A stretch of DNA of 64,000 nt from Mycobacterium rhizamassiliense (GCF_900157375.1 NZ_LT721901.1:2466315-2530314); one strand, 5' to 3'; shown: positions 51,161-60,886, counted from the first letter of the stretch. Numbers and translations: made by a program. Notes: a model not told the origin generated them from the letters alone.

Positions 51161-51796
51161 TCATGCGACCGGATCGAATTTCGCGATCAGCCAAGACCCA
51201 TTGACCTTTCGCAACGTGACCACGACGGCGCTCTGTGTCTTCTCAGGATCTTTCTTTTTCACGCTTGCCGTCGTCTGGTCGACGAAAACCAGCACGACGG
51301 CCGAATCGGGATGTAATTCCGAAACGGCGGCCCGAATCACCTTGGCGGTCGCGGTCAGTTGCCCCTGCTGCGCCGTCGGTGCGATGGCGTCATCGGCGAA
51401 TTTGTTGTAGTAGGCCAAAAAGTCACCGGTGATGCGCGATCTCGCGTTGTCGAAATCGCGATTTAAATGGTCGTAGGAATACGACAGCACCGCCGCGGCA
51501 CCATCCGAGGCTGCCTGGATTGCCCCCCGTGCGGCCGCATCACCAACTTGCTGATCCGGCCGATACTGAACGAGGTACACGCCAGCGGCGACTCCCACCG
51601 CCGCGATGACCACGATTGTCGCGACTACCGAACGCCACCTCTCCAAACGCCAACGGCCGCAACGGCGGACCGCTGCCAGGGGGCGCAAGCGTGCCGACCC
51701 CGCGGGTGGCTGGCCGCCCTCGTCGGCGATCGAATTCTCGGCACTCTCAGTCGAGATTTCCGTATCGTCCGGCGACGAGCCATTCTCGACACTCAC
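51161..51796 (-). CDS. Mce-associated membrane protein
   Basis: A 211-aa Mam-type protein: acidic start, single membrane helix (about 57-76) and an extracytoplasmic domain ending NGSWLIAKFDPVA. The [17 protein letters not shown] segment is almost identical to the homologue at 34508, pointing to a duplicated module. GTG start overlaps the next stop (GTGA). It probably helps the mce operon upstream. Confidence 0.87.
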   Translation of the reverse strand: MSVENGSSPDDTEISTESAENSIADEGGQPPAGSARLRPLAAVRRCGRWRLERWRSVVATIVVIAAVGVAAGVYLVQYRPDQQVGDAAARGAIQAASDGAAAVLSYSYDHLNRDFDNARSRITGDFLAYYNKFADDAIAPTAQQGQLTATAKVIRAAVSELHPDSAVVLVFVDQTTASVKKKDPEKTQSAVVVTLRKVNGSWLIAKFDPVA

Positions 51797-52578
51797 GGCA
51801 GGAACTCAACTTTCGACATCTTGAGCTGACCGTCGTCGCGATCCATCGTGACGCTCATCCGAAACAGGGCCGGTGGCGGTTTGGCGTCATCCGGTCCAAA
51901 CGGAGCGGTTTTCGCCGCCACCAGCACCACTCCCGAGTCGTCGCTCAACGACTGGACCGCGACGGCTTCCACGCTGACCTTGCTGCCGACCTTGGTTTGT
52001 TCGGCCTTGTTCACGATGAGAAGTGACAGCACCGAAAGCTGATTTTTTTGGTCGCCCGTCGAGGCGTCGATCATGCGCTGGACGCTGTCCTTAGCATGAT
52101 CGGGGTCAATCGACATGAACGCCGTGATCCCTTGCCGGGCGGCCGCGCTGAATTCCGCGGCGAGCTGCCTTTTGTGCACCCCGGCATGGTGTTGCCACAG
52201 CATGTAGCCGGTGGCCCCGAGGGACGCGACGGTGAGCACGATGCCGGAGCCGGCGGCGACTGTTTTGCGCCCGGGGCGGTGGAACCAGCGCGGCCGCTTG
52301 GGACGCCGCAGCCATCCGGGCCGTTTCCGGGTCGACTTCGCGGCATCGCCGGAGACGGTGTCGGGTTCTGCTGCCTGGCGTAGCCGTTCCACGCGTACCC
52401 GTGCCGCCTCGGCGCGCGCTTCGGCCTCGGCAACTTCGTCATCCGCGTCGGCTTCCTGCGCGGTCTCGACGGCCTCCGGATGAGACTGTGGTTCGGCCGG
52501 ATCGGTCACGTCGGGCGGGTCATCACCATGGTCGGCGTCGGGCCCCTCCGGATCATGCACGGAGAAGGAGCTTATCAC
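51793..52578 (-). CDS. Mce-associated membrane protein
   Basis: A 261-aa Mam-type protein. It has an acidic N terminus with DEVAEAEARAEAARVRVERLR helix, one membrane helix (about 109-128), and an extracytoplasmic domain ending QLKMSKVEFLP. GTG 52578 is used, GTG 52560 is an alternative. It is the first gene of the pair and a homologue of the protein at 35119, without the long acidic repeats. Confidence 0.85.
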   Translation of the reverse strand: MISSFSVHDPEGPDADHGDDPPDVTDPAEPQSHPEAVETAQEADADDEVAEAEARAEAARVRVERLRQAAEPDTVSGDAAKSTRKRPGWLRRPKRPRWFHRPGRKTVAAGSGIVLTVASLGATGYMLWQHHAGVHKRQLAAEFSAAARQGITAFMSIDPDHAKDSVQRMIDASTGDQKNQLSVLSLLIVNKAEQTKVGSKVSVEAVAVQSLSDDSGVVLVAAKTAPFGPDDAKPPPALFRMSVTMDRDDGQLKMSKVEFLP

Positions 52579-52763
52579 TCTGGCCTAGGGCAAATACTGG
52601 GATCGGGTGGCTGCATTTCGTGGCCGCTACGTGGGCAAACGCGCGCACGCGATCGCATGTGCTTCGGCGGCCTTGGCGGTGTCCCGGCACGGAGGACCGC
52701 ATTCGCCCGGAGGATCTTCTCCAAGCAGGAGAATTTTCTTTTCAGGTGTGGCAAAGTAATCGG

Positions 52764-53165
52764 GTGCGATTAATCGTGGCCCTTTTTGCCGCGTTGCTCG
52801 GCGTCGGCGTGCTCGCGGCGCCGCCATCCTTCGCTGGACCGACTGTCTGCGACTACCCTGCCTGCACGCCGGGCATCATGCCGCATCAGGTCCTCGGAGC
52901 GCCGTGCGACAACACCACCTACTACGCCTTCGGCGTTGCGGATGGGTATGTCTCGTTCGCCTCTGAGCCCGGGCGGCTGATGTTCTGCGGTTCGCCGAGG
53001 AGATACCAGCCTCGGTGGTTCCGGTCACCACCGATGGCGGGAGTGAAGGAAGAAAACGCGGAGTGCGAGAACTACCAGAACTACGTCGCGCAGTCGCCCG
53101 ATGGGCTCTTCCTCATCTGCTTTGCCCACGACGGCATCATCAGCTGGATCCGCGCCGACACGTAA
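52764..53165 (+). CDS. Secreted Cys-containing small protein
   Basis: A 133-aa exported protein. A signal peptide (MRLIVALFAALLGVGVLAA... cleaved near SFA) is followed by CDYPACTPG and further Cys (APCDN, MFC, NAEC, LIC), suggesting disulphides. A GTG at 52764 is used; upstream in-frame codons lack support. It diverges from the Mce-associated pair. No known family recognised. Confidence 0.75.
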   Translation: MRLIVALFAALLGVGVLAAPPSFAGPTVCDYPACTPGIMPHQVLGAPCDNTTYYAFGVADGYVSFASEPGRLMFCGSPRRYQPRWFRSPPMAGVKEENAECENYQNYVAQSPDGLFLICFAHDGIISWIRADT

Positions 53166-53298
53166 GGCGATGCGTTGACAACGTTCGAAACCCAGGACGC
53201 GGCGGCCCAGGTCGACCACGCCAATCAGTAGGACAACACAGCCCCGAGGTCAGCGTCACTGTAAGAGGCGCGCGCCAGCCTCGTGATGCGCCTCCTCC

Positions 53299-53962
53299 CT
53301 TTCTGTTTGGTGGTACGTGGTGGCACTTGCCGTGAGCTACGCGTGGGTGAAGTTCTGACCCGTCAGTTCATGGATCGCGAGATCGTCATGTACCGCACCA
53401 AGTCAGGATTGGCCCGCGCCATCGAGGCATATTGCCCGCATCTTGGGGCCCATCTGGGGCACGGCGGGAAGGTACTTGGCGACGAACTGCATTGCCCATT
53501 TCACGCTTTCGCTTCTCGGTGAACGGTTCCTGCGTCTATCCGCCGACAGGTGCCCCGCCTCCTGCGGCGCGCCTGGGACTTCTCGAGGTGCGCGAGATCC
53601 ATGGTGCGATCTTCGTTTGGCATGGCCCCCGGGCAGGCGTCGTGGGAAATTCAACCGCTGGGCGATGATTCGGGCTGGCACCAGTTAGGGCATACGGTTC
53701 GGCGAGTTCACAACCACCCGCAGGAACTCGCCGAAAACAGTATCGACACTACGCATCTCAGTGGATTGCATGACCTCCGCAATGTTCAAAATGGTCTGGG
53801 CCAGCGGAACCGTGGTTCGGGCTGCAGCAAGGATGGACTGCGATCGCGCGGAGAGTTGCTGTGCGCCGGATACGCAAAGGGTCAGATCAAGGTTTCAGTG
53901 GTCGAGCCGAACCGGATCGAGTGGCGATTGATCCAAAATCCGGCTCCCGACGTTCATGCTTG
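53299..53962 (+). pseudogene. Rieske-type oxygenase alpha subunit remnant
   Basis: Fragment of a KshA-like or related ring-hydroxylating oxygenase. Rieske ligands CPHLGAHLGHG and CPFHAF are in one frame (to about 53508). The sequence then continues in another frame with RFSVNGSC, GAPPPAARLGLLEVREI and AIFVWHGP (to about 53630), and returns to the first frame for HPQELAENSIDTTHL. Two compensating frameshifts and the loss of the N and C termini make it a pseudogene. It runs directly into the SDR remnant. Confidence 0.75.
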
Positions 53963-54101
53963 ACAACGCAATGGCGTCAAGGCATTAGTCGAGTCGATCG
54001 AAGGGGAACCGGGCCGGGCCATGGTGCCGTGGTGGCCGTGGGCGCCCATCACGCAGTTGCTGCGAGCAGTGCCACTATCGCACATCAAGCGCTTCGCCTA
54101 G
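53951..54101 (+). pseudogene. SDR C-terminal remnant (left copy)
   Basis: The frame from 53976 reads VKALVESIEGEPGRAMVPWW, then PWAPITQLLRAVPLSHIKRFA and a stop, the typical C terminus of mycobacterial SDRs. A one-base loss near 53970 separates it from the MLDNA part upstream. The catalytic domain is missing. A second remnant of the same gene type lies at 60653-60860. Confidence 0.75.
53972..54044 (+). repeat. Direct repeat flanking the hopanoid operon (left copy)
   Basis: A 73-base stretch that matches 60761-60833 with eight differences by my count. Both copies lie within SDR remnants, in the same orientation, on the two sides of the hopanoid operon. Confidence 0.8.
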
Positions 54102-54190
54102 TCGCGACAATCGAGCGAGAACACCTCGACTATCCGAAAAGAAATGGCCGTACCGCCGGTACCGAATAGTCCGCTGGCCGTGCACCATTG

Positions 54191-54367
54191 GTGGATATCG
54201 TCGCATTTGTGCAGCTAGGCGCCGGAGGCCAAAAATATGACCCCTGGTCATATATGGATCCGACGCGCGTCTTCCTTGTGGCGGTGCAGCACAACGTTGT
54301 TCGGTTCTCTGAAGCAGCGGCGGCCAGTGCCCGGCAAGTTCACGATTCGCTGGCCAGATTCAATTAA
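54191..54367 (+). CDS. Unassigned 58-codon frame
   Basis: A GTG-started frame of 58 aa (VDIVAFVQLGAGGQKYDPWS, later TRVFLVAVQHNVVRF) with a mixed hydrophobic composition. No Shine-Dalgarno is evident. It may be part of a decayed gene. Not recognised; low confidence. Confidence 0.2.
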   Translation: MDIVAFVQLGAGGQKYDPWSYMDPTRVFLVAVQHNVVRFSEAAAASARQVHDSLARFN

Positions 54368-54631
54368 CGCGACTAGCATTATCGCTTGATTCGTCGCCTG
54401 CTGACGAATCATCAGTTGCACTCCCAATTTTGCAGCGAAGGCCGTCTAAAACCCAATAGGTGCTATGGCTAAATGGCAAGCCGCGGCGCGGAAGTTCTCG
54501 CGACCGCACAGGTCTCTTCACGAGATGGCCGCTGCCGCTGCTGCTTCCCGCTCCTTGTCCGGACCAAGCTTCGGCCCGGATCACCATTGCGGCAACCGTT
54601 CGCCCGACACGTGTGACCGGGGCGCCGGCCG

Positions 54632-55525
54632 ATGCGGGTGAACTTCCTCGCTCACAGCGATTCAATTCGTGGTGAGCCCAAACAGGCTTCCGAAACGTTG
54701 CGGCACCGCGAAAGCGGCGAGAACTTCCCCGTCGCGCTGCGCGTGCTGCCGAAGGCGGTGCGCGAAGACCTCCATGCGATTTACGCGGTGGCCCGCACTA
54801 TCGACGACCTCGGTGACGCCGCACCAGGAGATCGCGTTGTCGCGCTCAATGACTTTCGCGCCGATCTGCACCGCATCTGGCGGGATGACACGCCGCGATC
54901 GCGGGTCCTGCAGGCACTCGCGCCGACGGTGCGGGCGCACAACCTGGATACCGAGCCATTCGACCGCCTCATCGAGGCCAACCTGATCGACCAACGCGTC
55001 TCGCGCTACGAGACGTTCGAGGAACTCATCGCGTATTGTCGGCTGTCCGCCGATCCGGTGGGCCGACTGGTGCTTGATGTATTTGACCAGTGTTCGTCGG
55101 AGACTGCGGAATTGTCGGACCGGGTATGCCGGGCGCTGCAATTGCTGGAACACTGGCAAGACGTCGCCGAAGACCGGCGCGCAGGCCGCGTTTACCTGCC
55201 TCAAGAAGACCTCGCGACCTATGGCGTGCGGGAAACGGACCTCGACGGCACGCGTGCAACCGAGGCCCTTCGCGAGTTGATGATGTTTGAGATCGGCCGC
55301 GCCGCAAAGCTACTCGAGTCCGGTGCGCCGCTGGTGGGGCGGCTGACGGGATGGGCACGCATCGCGGTTGCCGGGTACGTCGCGGGCGGGCGCGCCGCCG
55401 CGCAGGGATTGCGCCGCACCGGCGGCGACGTGCTAGGCCGCACCCCGAAGGCCCGTCGCCGCGACGTCGCCTTCTCCGCGGCCGCGCTGTTGCTTCGCGC
55501 TCCGACGGAGCTGACTGCCCAATGA
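54632..55525 (+). CDS. hpnC: Squalene synthase-like protein HpnC
   Basis: A 297-aa prenyl synthase of the squalene/phytoene fold. It has the first Asp-rich motif TIDDLGD and the second [15 protein letters not shown]. HpnC, HpnD and HpnE make squalene from farnesyl diphosphate in three steps; HpnC converts presqualene diphosphate to hydroxysqualene. The genes overlap (ATGA) and keep the order C-D-E. The ATG at 54632 is the only good early start. Confidence 0.85.
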   Translation: MRVNFLAHSDSIRGEPKQASETLRHRESGENFPVALRVLPKAVREDLHAIYAVARTIDDLGDAAPGDRVVALNDFRADLHRIWRDDTPRSRVLQALAPTVRAHNLDTEPFDRLIEANLIDQRVSRYETFEELIAYCRLSADPVGRLVLDVFDQCSSETAELSDRVCRALQLLEHWQDVAEDRRAGRVYLPQEDLATYGVRETDLDGTRATEALRELMMFEIGRAAKLLESGAPLVGRLTGWARIAVAGYVAGGRAAAQGLRRTGGDVLGRTPKARRRDVAFSAAALLLRAPTELTAQ

Positions 55526-56376
55526 GCACGGTGGAGGACGCCTACCGCATCGCCGAGGACATCACCCGGACCCAGGCATTGAATTTTCACTACGGCATCC
55601 GGTTGCTGCCATCGGGCAAGCGGTCCGCCTTGTGCGCGGTGTACGCGCTGGCGCGGCGAATCGACGATATCGGCGACGGCGATCTGCCGCCCGAGCAGAA
55701 GGTGGCCGAACTGTCGCTGGTGCGAAAATCGGTTGGGAATCTGGATCATTCGTCGGATCCCGTGCTGGTGGCCGTGGCCGACTCGACGCGCCGGTTCCCC
55801 ATTCCGGTGTCGGCTTTCGAAGAGTTGATCGACGGTGTGCAGATGGATGTGGAGGGCGTTACCTACCAGGATTTCTGCGACCTGGTGGTGTACTGCCGAC
55901 GGGTGGCCGGATCGGTCGGGCGCCTGTGTCTGTCGATCTTCGGTCCGGTCGAACCCCACACCTCGCGCTACGCCGACCAGCTCGGCATCGCGCTGCAGCA
56001 GACCAACATCCTGCGCGACGTGCGCGAGGACCTGCTCAACGGCCGGATCTATCTGCCGCACAGCGAACTTGAGCGGTTTGGCGTCCGTTTGAGCGTTGAC
56101 GAGTTCGGCGAACTCGACGACCCGGACGGACAACTTGCCGCGCTGCTTAGGTTCTGCGCCGGGCGTGCCGAAGATTGGTACTCGTTGGGGCTCAGGCTGA
56201 TACCACATCTGGACCGTCGCAGCGCCGCGTGCTGCCTGGCCATGTCGGGCATCTACCGACATCTGCTCACCATCATCAAGACGTCGCCCGCGAGCGTGTA
56301 CGACCGGCGGCTGTCCCTGTCGGGAACGCAAAAGGCGCGAGTCGCCGCAGTCGCATTGGCCAGGGCGGCGCTGTGA
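55522..56376 (+). CDS. hpnD: Presqualene diphosphate synthase HpnD
   Basis: A 284-aa squalene/phytoene synthase-fold enzyme. Asp-rich motifs are RRIDDIGDG and [15 protein letters not shown], with QQTNILRD just before. HpnD joins two farnesyl diphosphates into presqualene diphosphate. The ATG at 55522 overlaps the HpnC stop by ATGA. A longer frame from 55351 lies inside HpnC and is not used. Confidence 0.88.
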   Translation: MSTVEDAYRIAEDITRTQALNFHYGIRLLPSGKRSALCAVYALARRIDDIGDGDLPPEQKVAELSLVRKSVGNLDHSSDPVLVAVADSTRRFPIPVSAFEELIDGVQMDVEGVTYQDFCDLVVYCRRVAGSVGRLCLSIFGPVEPHTSRYADQLGIALQQTNILRDVREDLLNGRIYLPHSELERFGVRLSVDEFGELDDPDGQLAALLRFCAGRAEDWYSLGLRLIPHLDRRSAACCLAMSGIYRHLLTIIKTSPASVYDRRLSLSGTQKARVAAVALARAAL

Positions 56377-57725
56377 CGGGCCTCGCGTCCTGCCGCCTTG
56401 CCGTAATCGGCGGCGGCCTCGCCGGCATCACCGCCGCGGTGCGCTGCGCCGATGCCGGGGCCGCGGTGACGCTGTACGAGGCCAGGCCCCGATTGGGTGG
56501 CCTGACGTCTTCGTTCCGGCGCGGTGAGTTGTGGGTGGACAACGGCCAACACGTGTTCCTGCGCTGCTGCACGTCATACCGCGCACTCGTGCAACGGCTC
56601 GGCGCCGAGCACATGACCGCGCTGCAGCCGCGGCTCGACATCGCGGTACGCAGCCCGTCGCGTGCGGCTCGGCTGCGGCGCACCCGCCTGCCCGCGCCGC
56701 TGCACCTGGCCGCGTCGCTGGCCCGCTACCCATGGCTGAACCTCGGTGATCGCGTGCGCTTCGCCCGCGCGGCGTTGGCGCTGCGGGCGGTCGATGCCGC
56801 CGACCCCGCGACCGACCTGCGCGGCTTCGGAGACTGGCTGCGCGAGCACGGTCAGAGCGCCAGCGCCGTGCACTGCCTGTGGGAGCTCGTCGGCATCGCG
56901 ACGCTCAACGCCCGCGCCGACGACGCGTCTCTGGCCTTGGCCGCCACGGTGTTCCAGATCGGCATGCTGCGCGACAACTGCAGCGGCGACATCGGTTGGT
57001 CCGCGGTGCCCCTGCAGCGACTGCACGGCGACACCGCCGCCGACACGCTCGCCAAATCGGGCGCCGCCGTGCAGCTTCGAACCCCGGTGCGGTCGCTGTC
57101 CCGAAGCAACGGAGCGTGGGACGTGGAGGCCGACACCGGCTCGGCCCGCTTCGACGCCGTCATCGCGGCCGTTCCGCCGTCCGGTGCCGAAGCTCTGTTG
57201 CCCGAGGGTGCGGTGGACATGGAGCCGGGATGGTCGCAGCGGCTAGGCAGTTCGCCGATTATCAACCTGCATCTGATCCTCGATCGAACGGTTCTGCAGG
57301 AACCGTTCATCGCGGCCGTCGACAGCGACGTGCAGTGGGTCTTCGACCGCACCGACCAAAGCGGCCTGCCCTCTGGCCAGTACCTTGCCGTATCGCTCTC
57401 GGCCGCCGACGATTTGATCGACGTACCGACCGCTACGCTGCGCGACCGTTTCGTGCCCGCCCTGAAGTCGATCCTGCCGGGGCTCGAATCCGCCGAATTG
57501 AAAGACTTTTTCGTGACCCGCGAGCGGGAGGCGACGTTTCGGCCATCTCCGGGTACCGCCCGGCTGCGACCGCCCGCGCGTACCGCCGTGCCAGGCTTGT
57601 ACCTGGCCGGGGCGTGGACGGCGACCGAATGGCCGGCGACGATGGAGGGGGCGGTGCGCAGCGGTGATGCCGCGGCCGCCGCGTTGCTGGCCGACGCGAG
57701 ATCGCTATCGACGGAGGCGGTATGA
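56373..57725 (+). CDS. hpnE: Hydroxysqualene dehydroxylase HpnE
   Basis: A 450-aa FAD-dependent oxidoreductase of the phytoene desaturase-like family. The N-terminal dinucleotide motif is [12 protein letters not shown], followed by [12 protein letters not shown]. HpnE reduces hydroxysqualene to squalene. GTG at 56373 overlaps the HpnD stop (GTGA). The C-terminal [20 protein letters not shown] segment binds FAD. It could in principle be a carotenoid desaturase, but the operon with a hopene cyclase makes HpnE the better call. Confidence 0.88.
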   Translation: MTGLASCRLAVIGGGLAGITAAVRCADAGAAVTLYEARPRLGGLTSSFRRGELWVDNGQHVFLRCCTSYRALVQRLGAEHMTALQPRLDIAVRSPSRAARLRRTRLPAPLHLAASLARYPWLNLGDRVRFARAALALRAVDAADPATDLRGFGDWLREHGQSASAVHCLWELVGIATLNARADDASLALAATVFQIGMLRDNCSGDIGWSAVPLQRLHGDTAADTLAKSGAAVQLRTPVRSLSRSNGAWDVEADTGSARFDAVIAAVPPSGAEALLPEGAVDMEPGWSQRLGSSPIINLHLILDRTVLQEPFIAAVDSDVQWVFDRTDQSGLPSGQYLAVSLSAADDLIDVPTATLRDRFVPALKSILPGLESAELKDFFVTREREATFRPSPGTARLRPPARTAVPGLYLAGAWTATEWPATMEGAVRSGDAAAAALLADARSLSTEAV

Positions 57726-58738
57726 CGCCGATAGTCCAAACCTTCGATGAGGTACGGGAACTGATCACCCCGCTGCTACGTAAGATGGTGCACCGCCTCG
57801 ATCCGAGCACTCGGCTCGTCGTCTCCTACCACCTCGGCTGGTGCGACAAGGACGGTGTTCCGGCTAACACCAACGGCGGCAAGGCCATTCGCCCTAGCCT
57901 GGCGTTGTTGGGCGCCGTCGCCGCGGGAGCCGAACCGGAGGCGGCGTTGCCCGCCGCGGTGGCCGTTGAACTGGTACATAACTTTTCGCTGGTGCATGAC
58001 GATGTGATGGACGGGGACGCCGAACGCCGGCATCGACCTACCGTCTGGGCGCAGTGGGGTGCCCCGACCGCGGTGCTCGCGGGCGACGCGATGCTATCCC
58101 TGGCGCATGAGGTGCTGTTGGATCTGCGTTCGCCACACGCACGCACCGCGGAAGCGATGCTGGCGGTTGCCACCCGGGAGCTCATCCGGGGCCAAACCCT
58201 GGACATCGCTTTCGAGAGCCGCTGCGCGGTGAGCCTCGCTGAATGCGTAGCCATGGTCCGCGGCAAGACCGGAGCGCTGATGTCGGTCAGCGCGGCAATC
58301 GGAGCGGTGCTGACCGGCGCGCCTCCCGCGATGACCGACGCGCTGACGTCTTACGGCGACCACCTCGGCGTTGCGTTCCAGCTCGTCGACGACCTGCTTG
58401 GCATCTGGGGCCAACCCGAAATCACCGGCAAACCAGTGTATTCCGACCTACGGTCGCGCAAGAAGACCCTGCCGGTCACGTGGGCGATCGAGAACGGCGG
58501 GGCGCCGGGCCGCCGACTCGCCGCATGGCTGGCCGACGAGCCGCGCGACGCAACCGACGCCGAGCTCGCGGGCGTCGCCGAGCTTGTCGAGCAGGGGGGC
58601 GGACGCGAGTGGGCGACCCGAGAGGCCGTCCGTCTCGCCGCCCTGGCCGACGATGCCGTCGCACAAGCCGGGGCCGTATCGAAGCCAGCTGGACAGCTGC
58701 GCGCACTGGCCCGCTACCTCACTCATAGGGATGCATAG
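57722..58738 (+). CDS. Polyprenyl diphosphate synthase
   Basis: A 338-aa trans-prenyltransferase. First Asp-rich motif DDVMD (residues 93-97); the second is DDLLG (223-227) instead of DDxxD, as in several actinobacterial enzymes. It condenses isopentenyl diphosphate units. In this operon it most likely supplies farnesyl diphosphate for squalene, but product length cannot be set from the motifs. ATGA overlap with HpnE. Confidence 0.9.
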   Translation: MTPIVQTFDEVRELITPLLRKMVHRLDPSTRLVVSYHLGWCDKDGVPANTNGGKAIRPSLALLGAVAAGAEPEAALPAAVAVELVHNFSLVHDDVMDGDAERRHRPTVWAQWGAPTAVLAGDAMLSLAHEVLLDLRSPHARTAEAMLAVATRELIRGQTLDIAFESRCAVSLAECVAMVRGKTGALMSVSAAIGAVLTGAPPAMTDALTSYGDHLGVAFQLVDDLLGIWGQPEITGKPVYSDLRSRKKTLPVTWAIENGGAPGRRLAAWLADEPRDATDAELAGVAELVEQGGGREWATREAVRLAALADDAVAQAGAVSKPAGQLRALARYLTHRDA

Positions 58739-60652
58739 ATGTCGACCACCGCTAGCCGGATGCCGGAACCCGCCGCCACCCCAGACGAGTTGGGCGATGT
58801 GCGAGCCGCGCTGGATGCCGCGGTGCGCCAGTTGCGATCACAACAGCATCAAAGCGGCGGGTGGAAGGGCGCGCTCGACACCAACGTGACCATGGACGCC
58901 GAGGACCTGCTGATGCGCGCATTCCTGGGCATCCTGACACCCGAGGCGACCGAACCCACGGCACGATGGATCCGGTCACAGCAGCGCGCGGACGGTAGTT
59001 GGGCGGTATATCCGGGCGGTCCGGGTGACCTGTCGACCTCGGCCGAGGCATGGGTGGCATTGCGATTGGCCGGGGACGGGCCCGAGGAACCACACATGGC
59101 CAAGGCGGCCGAATTCGTGCGGTCCGCAGGCGGGGTCGAAGCCAGCCGCGTGTTTACCCGGATCTGGTTGTCGCTCTCCGGATTATGGTCTTGGGACGAC
59201 TGCCCGGAACTGCCGCCCGAGCTCATCTTCTTCCCGTCCTGGGCGCCGCTGAACATCTATGACTGGGGCTGTTGGGCACGCGGAACGATTGTGCCGCTGA
59301 TGATCGTCTGCACGCTAAAGCCGGTGCGCCCCAGATCTTTCGGTATCAACGAGCTGCGCTCGGGCCGGCCTCGCCGCCTCGACCGGCCGTGGACCATTGC
59401 CGGCATATTCCAGCGGCTCGACAAACTGCTGCACTGGTACGCGCGGCATCCGTTCCGACCGCTGAGAACCTCGGCGATGAAGCAGTCCCTCGAATGGATC
59501 CTGGCCCGCCAGGAAGCCGACGGCGCGTGGGGCGGCATCCAGCCGCCGACCGTGTATTCGATTCTGGCACTGCACCTTATGGGCTATCCGATGGACCATC
59601 CCGCGGTGCGCGCCGGCCTCGCCGGGCTGGACGGATTCCTCCTCCACGAGGACACCCCGGACGGGCCGACCCGCCGGCTGGAGGGCTGCCAGTCGCCCGT
59701 ATGGGACACCGCGCTGTCACTGGCCGCTCTGCTGGACGCGGGCGTGGCTCCAGACGACCCGGCGGTACTGCGCGCCACCGACTGGCTACTCGACAGGCAG
59801 ATCACCCGGCCGGGAGACTGGCATGTGCGTCGCCCCGAATTGCGGCCCGGTGCTTGGGCGTTCGAGTTCGCCAATGACAACTATCCCGACACCGACGACA
59901 CTGCGGAGGTCATCCTGGGCCTGCGCCGCGTGAGGCATCCCGACGCGGCCCGGGTCGCCGCCGCAGTCGACCTGGCGGTGGACTGGACCGCGGGCATGCA
60001 GTCGCGCGACGGTGGCTGGGGTGCGTTCGACGCCGACAACACCAGCACGTTGGTGACCAAGTTGCCGTTCTGTGATTTCGGTGCGGTCACCGATCCACCC
60101 TCGGCCGACGTCACCGCCCACGTTGTCGAGATGCTCGCCATCGAGGGAGTGCACGGCGAGCGATGCGAGCGGGGCGTGCGGTGGCTGCTCGATCACCAGG
60201 AGCCGGACGGCTCCTGGTACGGCCGGTGGGGTGTCAACTATGTCTACGGAACGGGCGCGGTCGTGCCGGCATTGATCGCGGCCGGCGTTGACGCCGCGGC
60301 CGCGCCGATCCGTTCCGCGGTGGATTGGTTGAAGCGGCACCAGAACGACGATGGCGGGTGGGGGGAGGACGCACGCTCGTACGTCGACCGCCGTGCCTGG
60401 GTGGGGCGTGGGGCGTCGACCCCGTCGCAGACCGCGTGGGCGTTGCTCGCACTGTTGGCGGCCGGGGATGACACCGAGGCCGTGCAGCGAGGGATCGGGT
60501 GGCTGGTGACGAACCAGCTGCCCGACGGCGGTTGGGACGAACAACATTTCACCGGCACCGGATTCCCGGTGGACATGTATATCAACTACGAGATGTACAA
60601 GCTGGTCTTTCCGATGTGGGCGCTTGGCCGTTATGTTCGGGCGCGCACATGA
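58739..60652 (+). CDS. shc: Squalene-hopene cyclase
   Basis: A 637-aa terpene cyclase of normal length. The catalytic acid motif DTDDTA starts at Asp384. Several QW motifs are visible, such as QRADGSWAVYPGG, QEADGAWGG, QSRDGGWGAF and QEPDGSWYGRWG. It cyclises squalene to hopene or diplopterol at the membrane. It starts right after the prenyl synthase stop and ends the operon. The stop is followed at once by an SDR remnant. Confidence 0.93.
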   Translation: MSTTASRMPEPAATPDELGDVRAALDAAVRQLRSQQHQSGGWKGALDTNVTMDAEDLLMRAFLGILTPEATEPTARWIRSQQRADGSWAVYPGGPGDLSTSAEAWVALRLAGDGPEEPHMAKAAEFVRSAGGVEASRVFTRIWLSLSGLWSWDDCPELPPELIFFPSWAPLNIYDWGCWARGTIVPLMIVCTLKPVRPRSFGINELRSGRPRRLDRPWTIAGIFQRLDKLLHWYARHPFRPLRTSAMKQSLEWILARQEADGAWGGIQPPTVYSILALHLMGYPMDHPAVRAGLAGLDGFLLHEDTPDGPTRRLEGCQSPVWDTALSLAALLDAGVAPDDPAVLRATDWLLDRQITRPGDWHVRRPELRPGAWAFEFANDNYPDTDDTAEVILGLRRVRHPDAARVAAAVDLAVDWTAGMQSRDGGWGAFDADNTSTLVTKLPFCDFGAVTDPPSADVTAHVVEMLAIEGVHGERCERGVRWLLDHQEPDGSWYGRWGVNYVYGTGAVVPALIAAGVDAAAAPIRSAVDWLKRHQNDDGGWGEDARSYVDRRAWVGRGASTPSQTAWALLALLAAGDDTEAVQRGIGWLVTNQLPDGGWDEQHFTGTGFPVDMYINYEMYKLVFPMWALGRYVRART

Positions 60653-60860
60653 GGTCGGCGGTCGTCTCCCGATCAAGATTTCGGTCATCGAGGCGGGCGA
60701 TATCGAGTCGGAGATGAAACCCAAATCTGAATCCTCGATGTTCGCGGTGGACAACGAAACTGGCGTCAAGGCATTAGTCGAAGCTATCGAACGGGAACGG
60801 GGCCGGGCCGTCGTGCCCTGGTGGCCGTGGGCGTCGATGGTCCCGCTGTTGCGGCCTGGT
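60653..60860 (+). pseudogene. SDR C-terminal remnant (right copy)
   Basis: The frame reads LPIKISVIEAGDIESEMKPK, SMFAVDNETGVKALVEAIER and RGRAVVPWWPWASMVPLLRP, the C-terminal third of an SDR like the left remnant. The N-terminal cofactor and Tyr-x3-Lys regions are missing. It begins directly after the shc stop, so the operon end lies at or inside the old SDR gene. Confidence 0.8.
60761..60833 (+). repeat. Direct repeat flanking the hopanoid operon (right copy)
   Basis: Matches 53972-54044 with about eight differences in 73 bases. See the left copy. Confidence 0.8.
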
Positions 60861-60886
60861 GCACGCTCGGAAGGAGAGAGACGACG

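Larger units (their letters stand above)
53166..54631. other. Decayed region between mce locus and hopanoid operon
   Basis: About 1.5 kb without an intact recognisable gene. It holds a frameshifted Rieske oxygenase remnant (53299-53962), an SDR remnant (53951-54101), and a 58-codon frame at 54191-54367 that I cannot assign. The 54368-54631 part holds nothing I can support, except presumably the hopanoid operon promoter. Confidence 0.7.

Noticed and set aside
52728-52742. GAGAAT-TTT-CTTTTC as a further copy of the catabolic operator
   Set aside because: Two mismatches in the right arm, upstream of a secreted protein and not a catabolic gene; likely chance.
53166-54631. Transposase or insertion sequence as cause of the decayed region
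   Set aside because: No transposase-like frame and no terminal inverted repeats could be found; only SDR direct repeats are visible.
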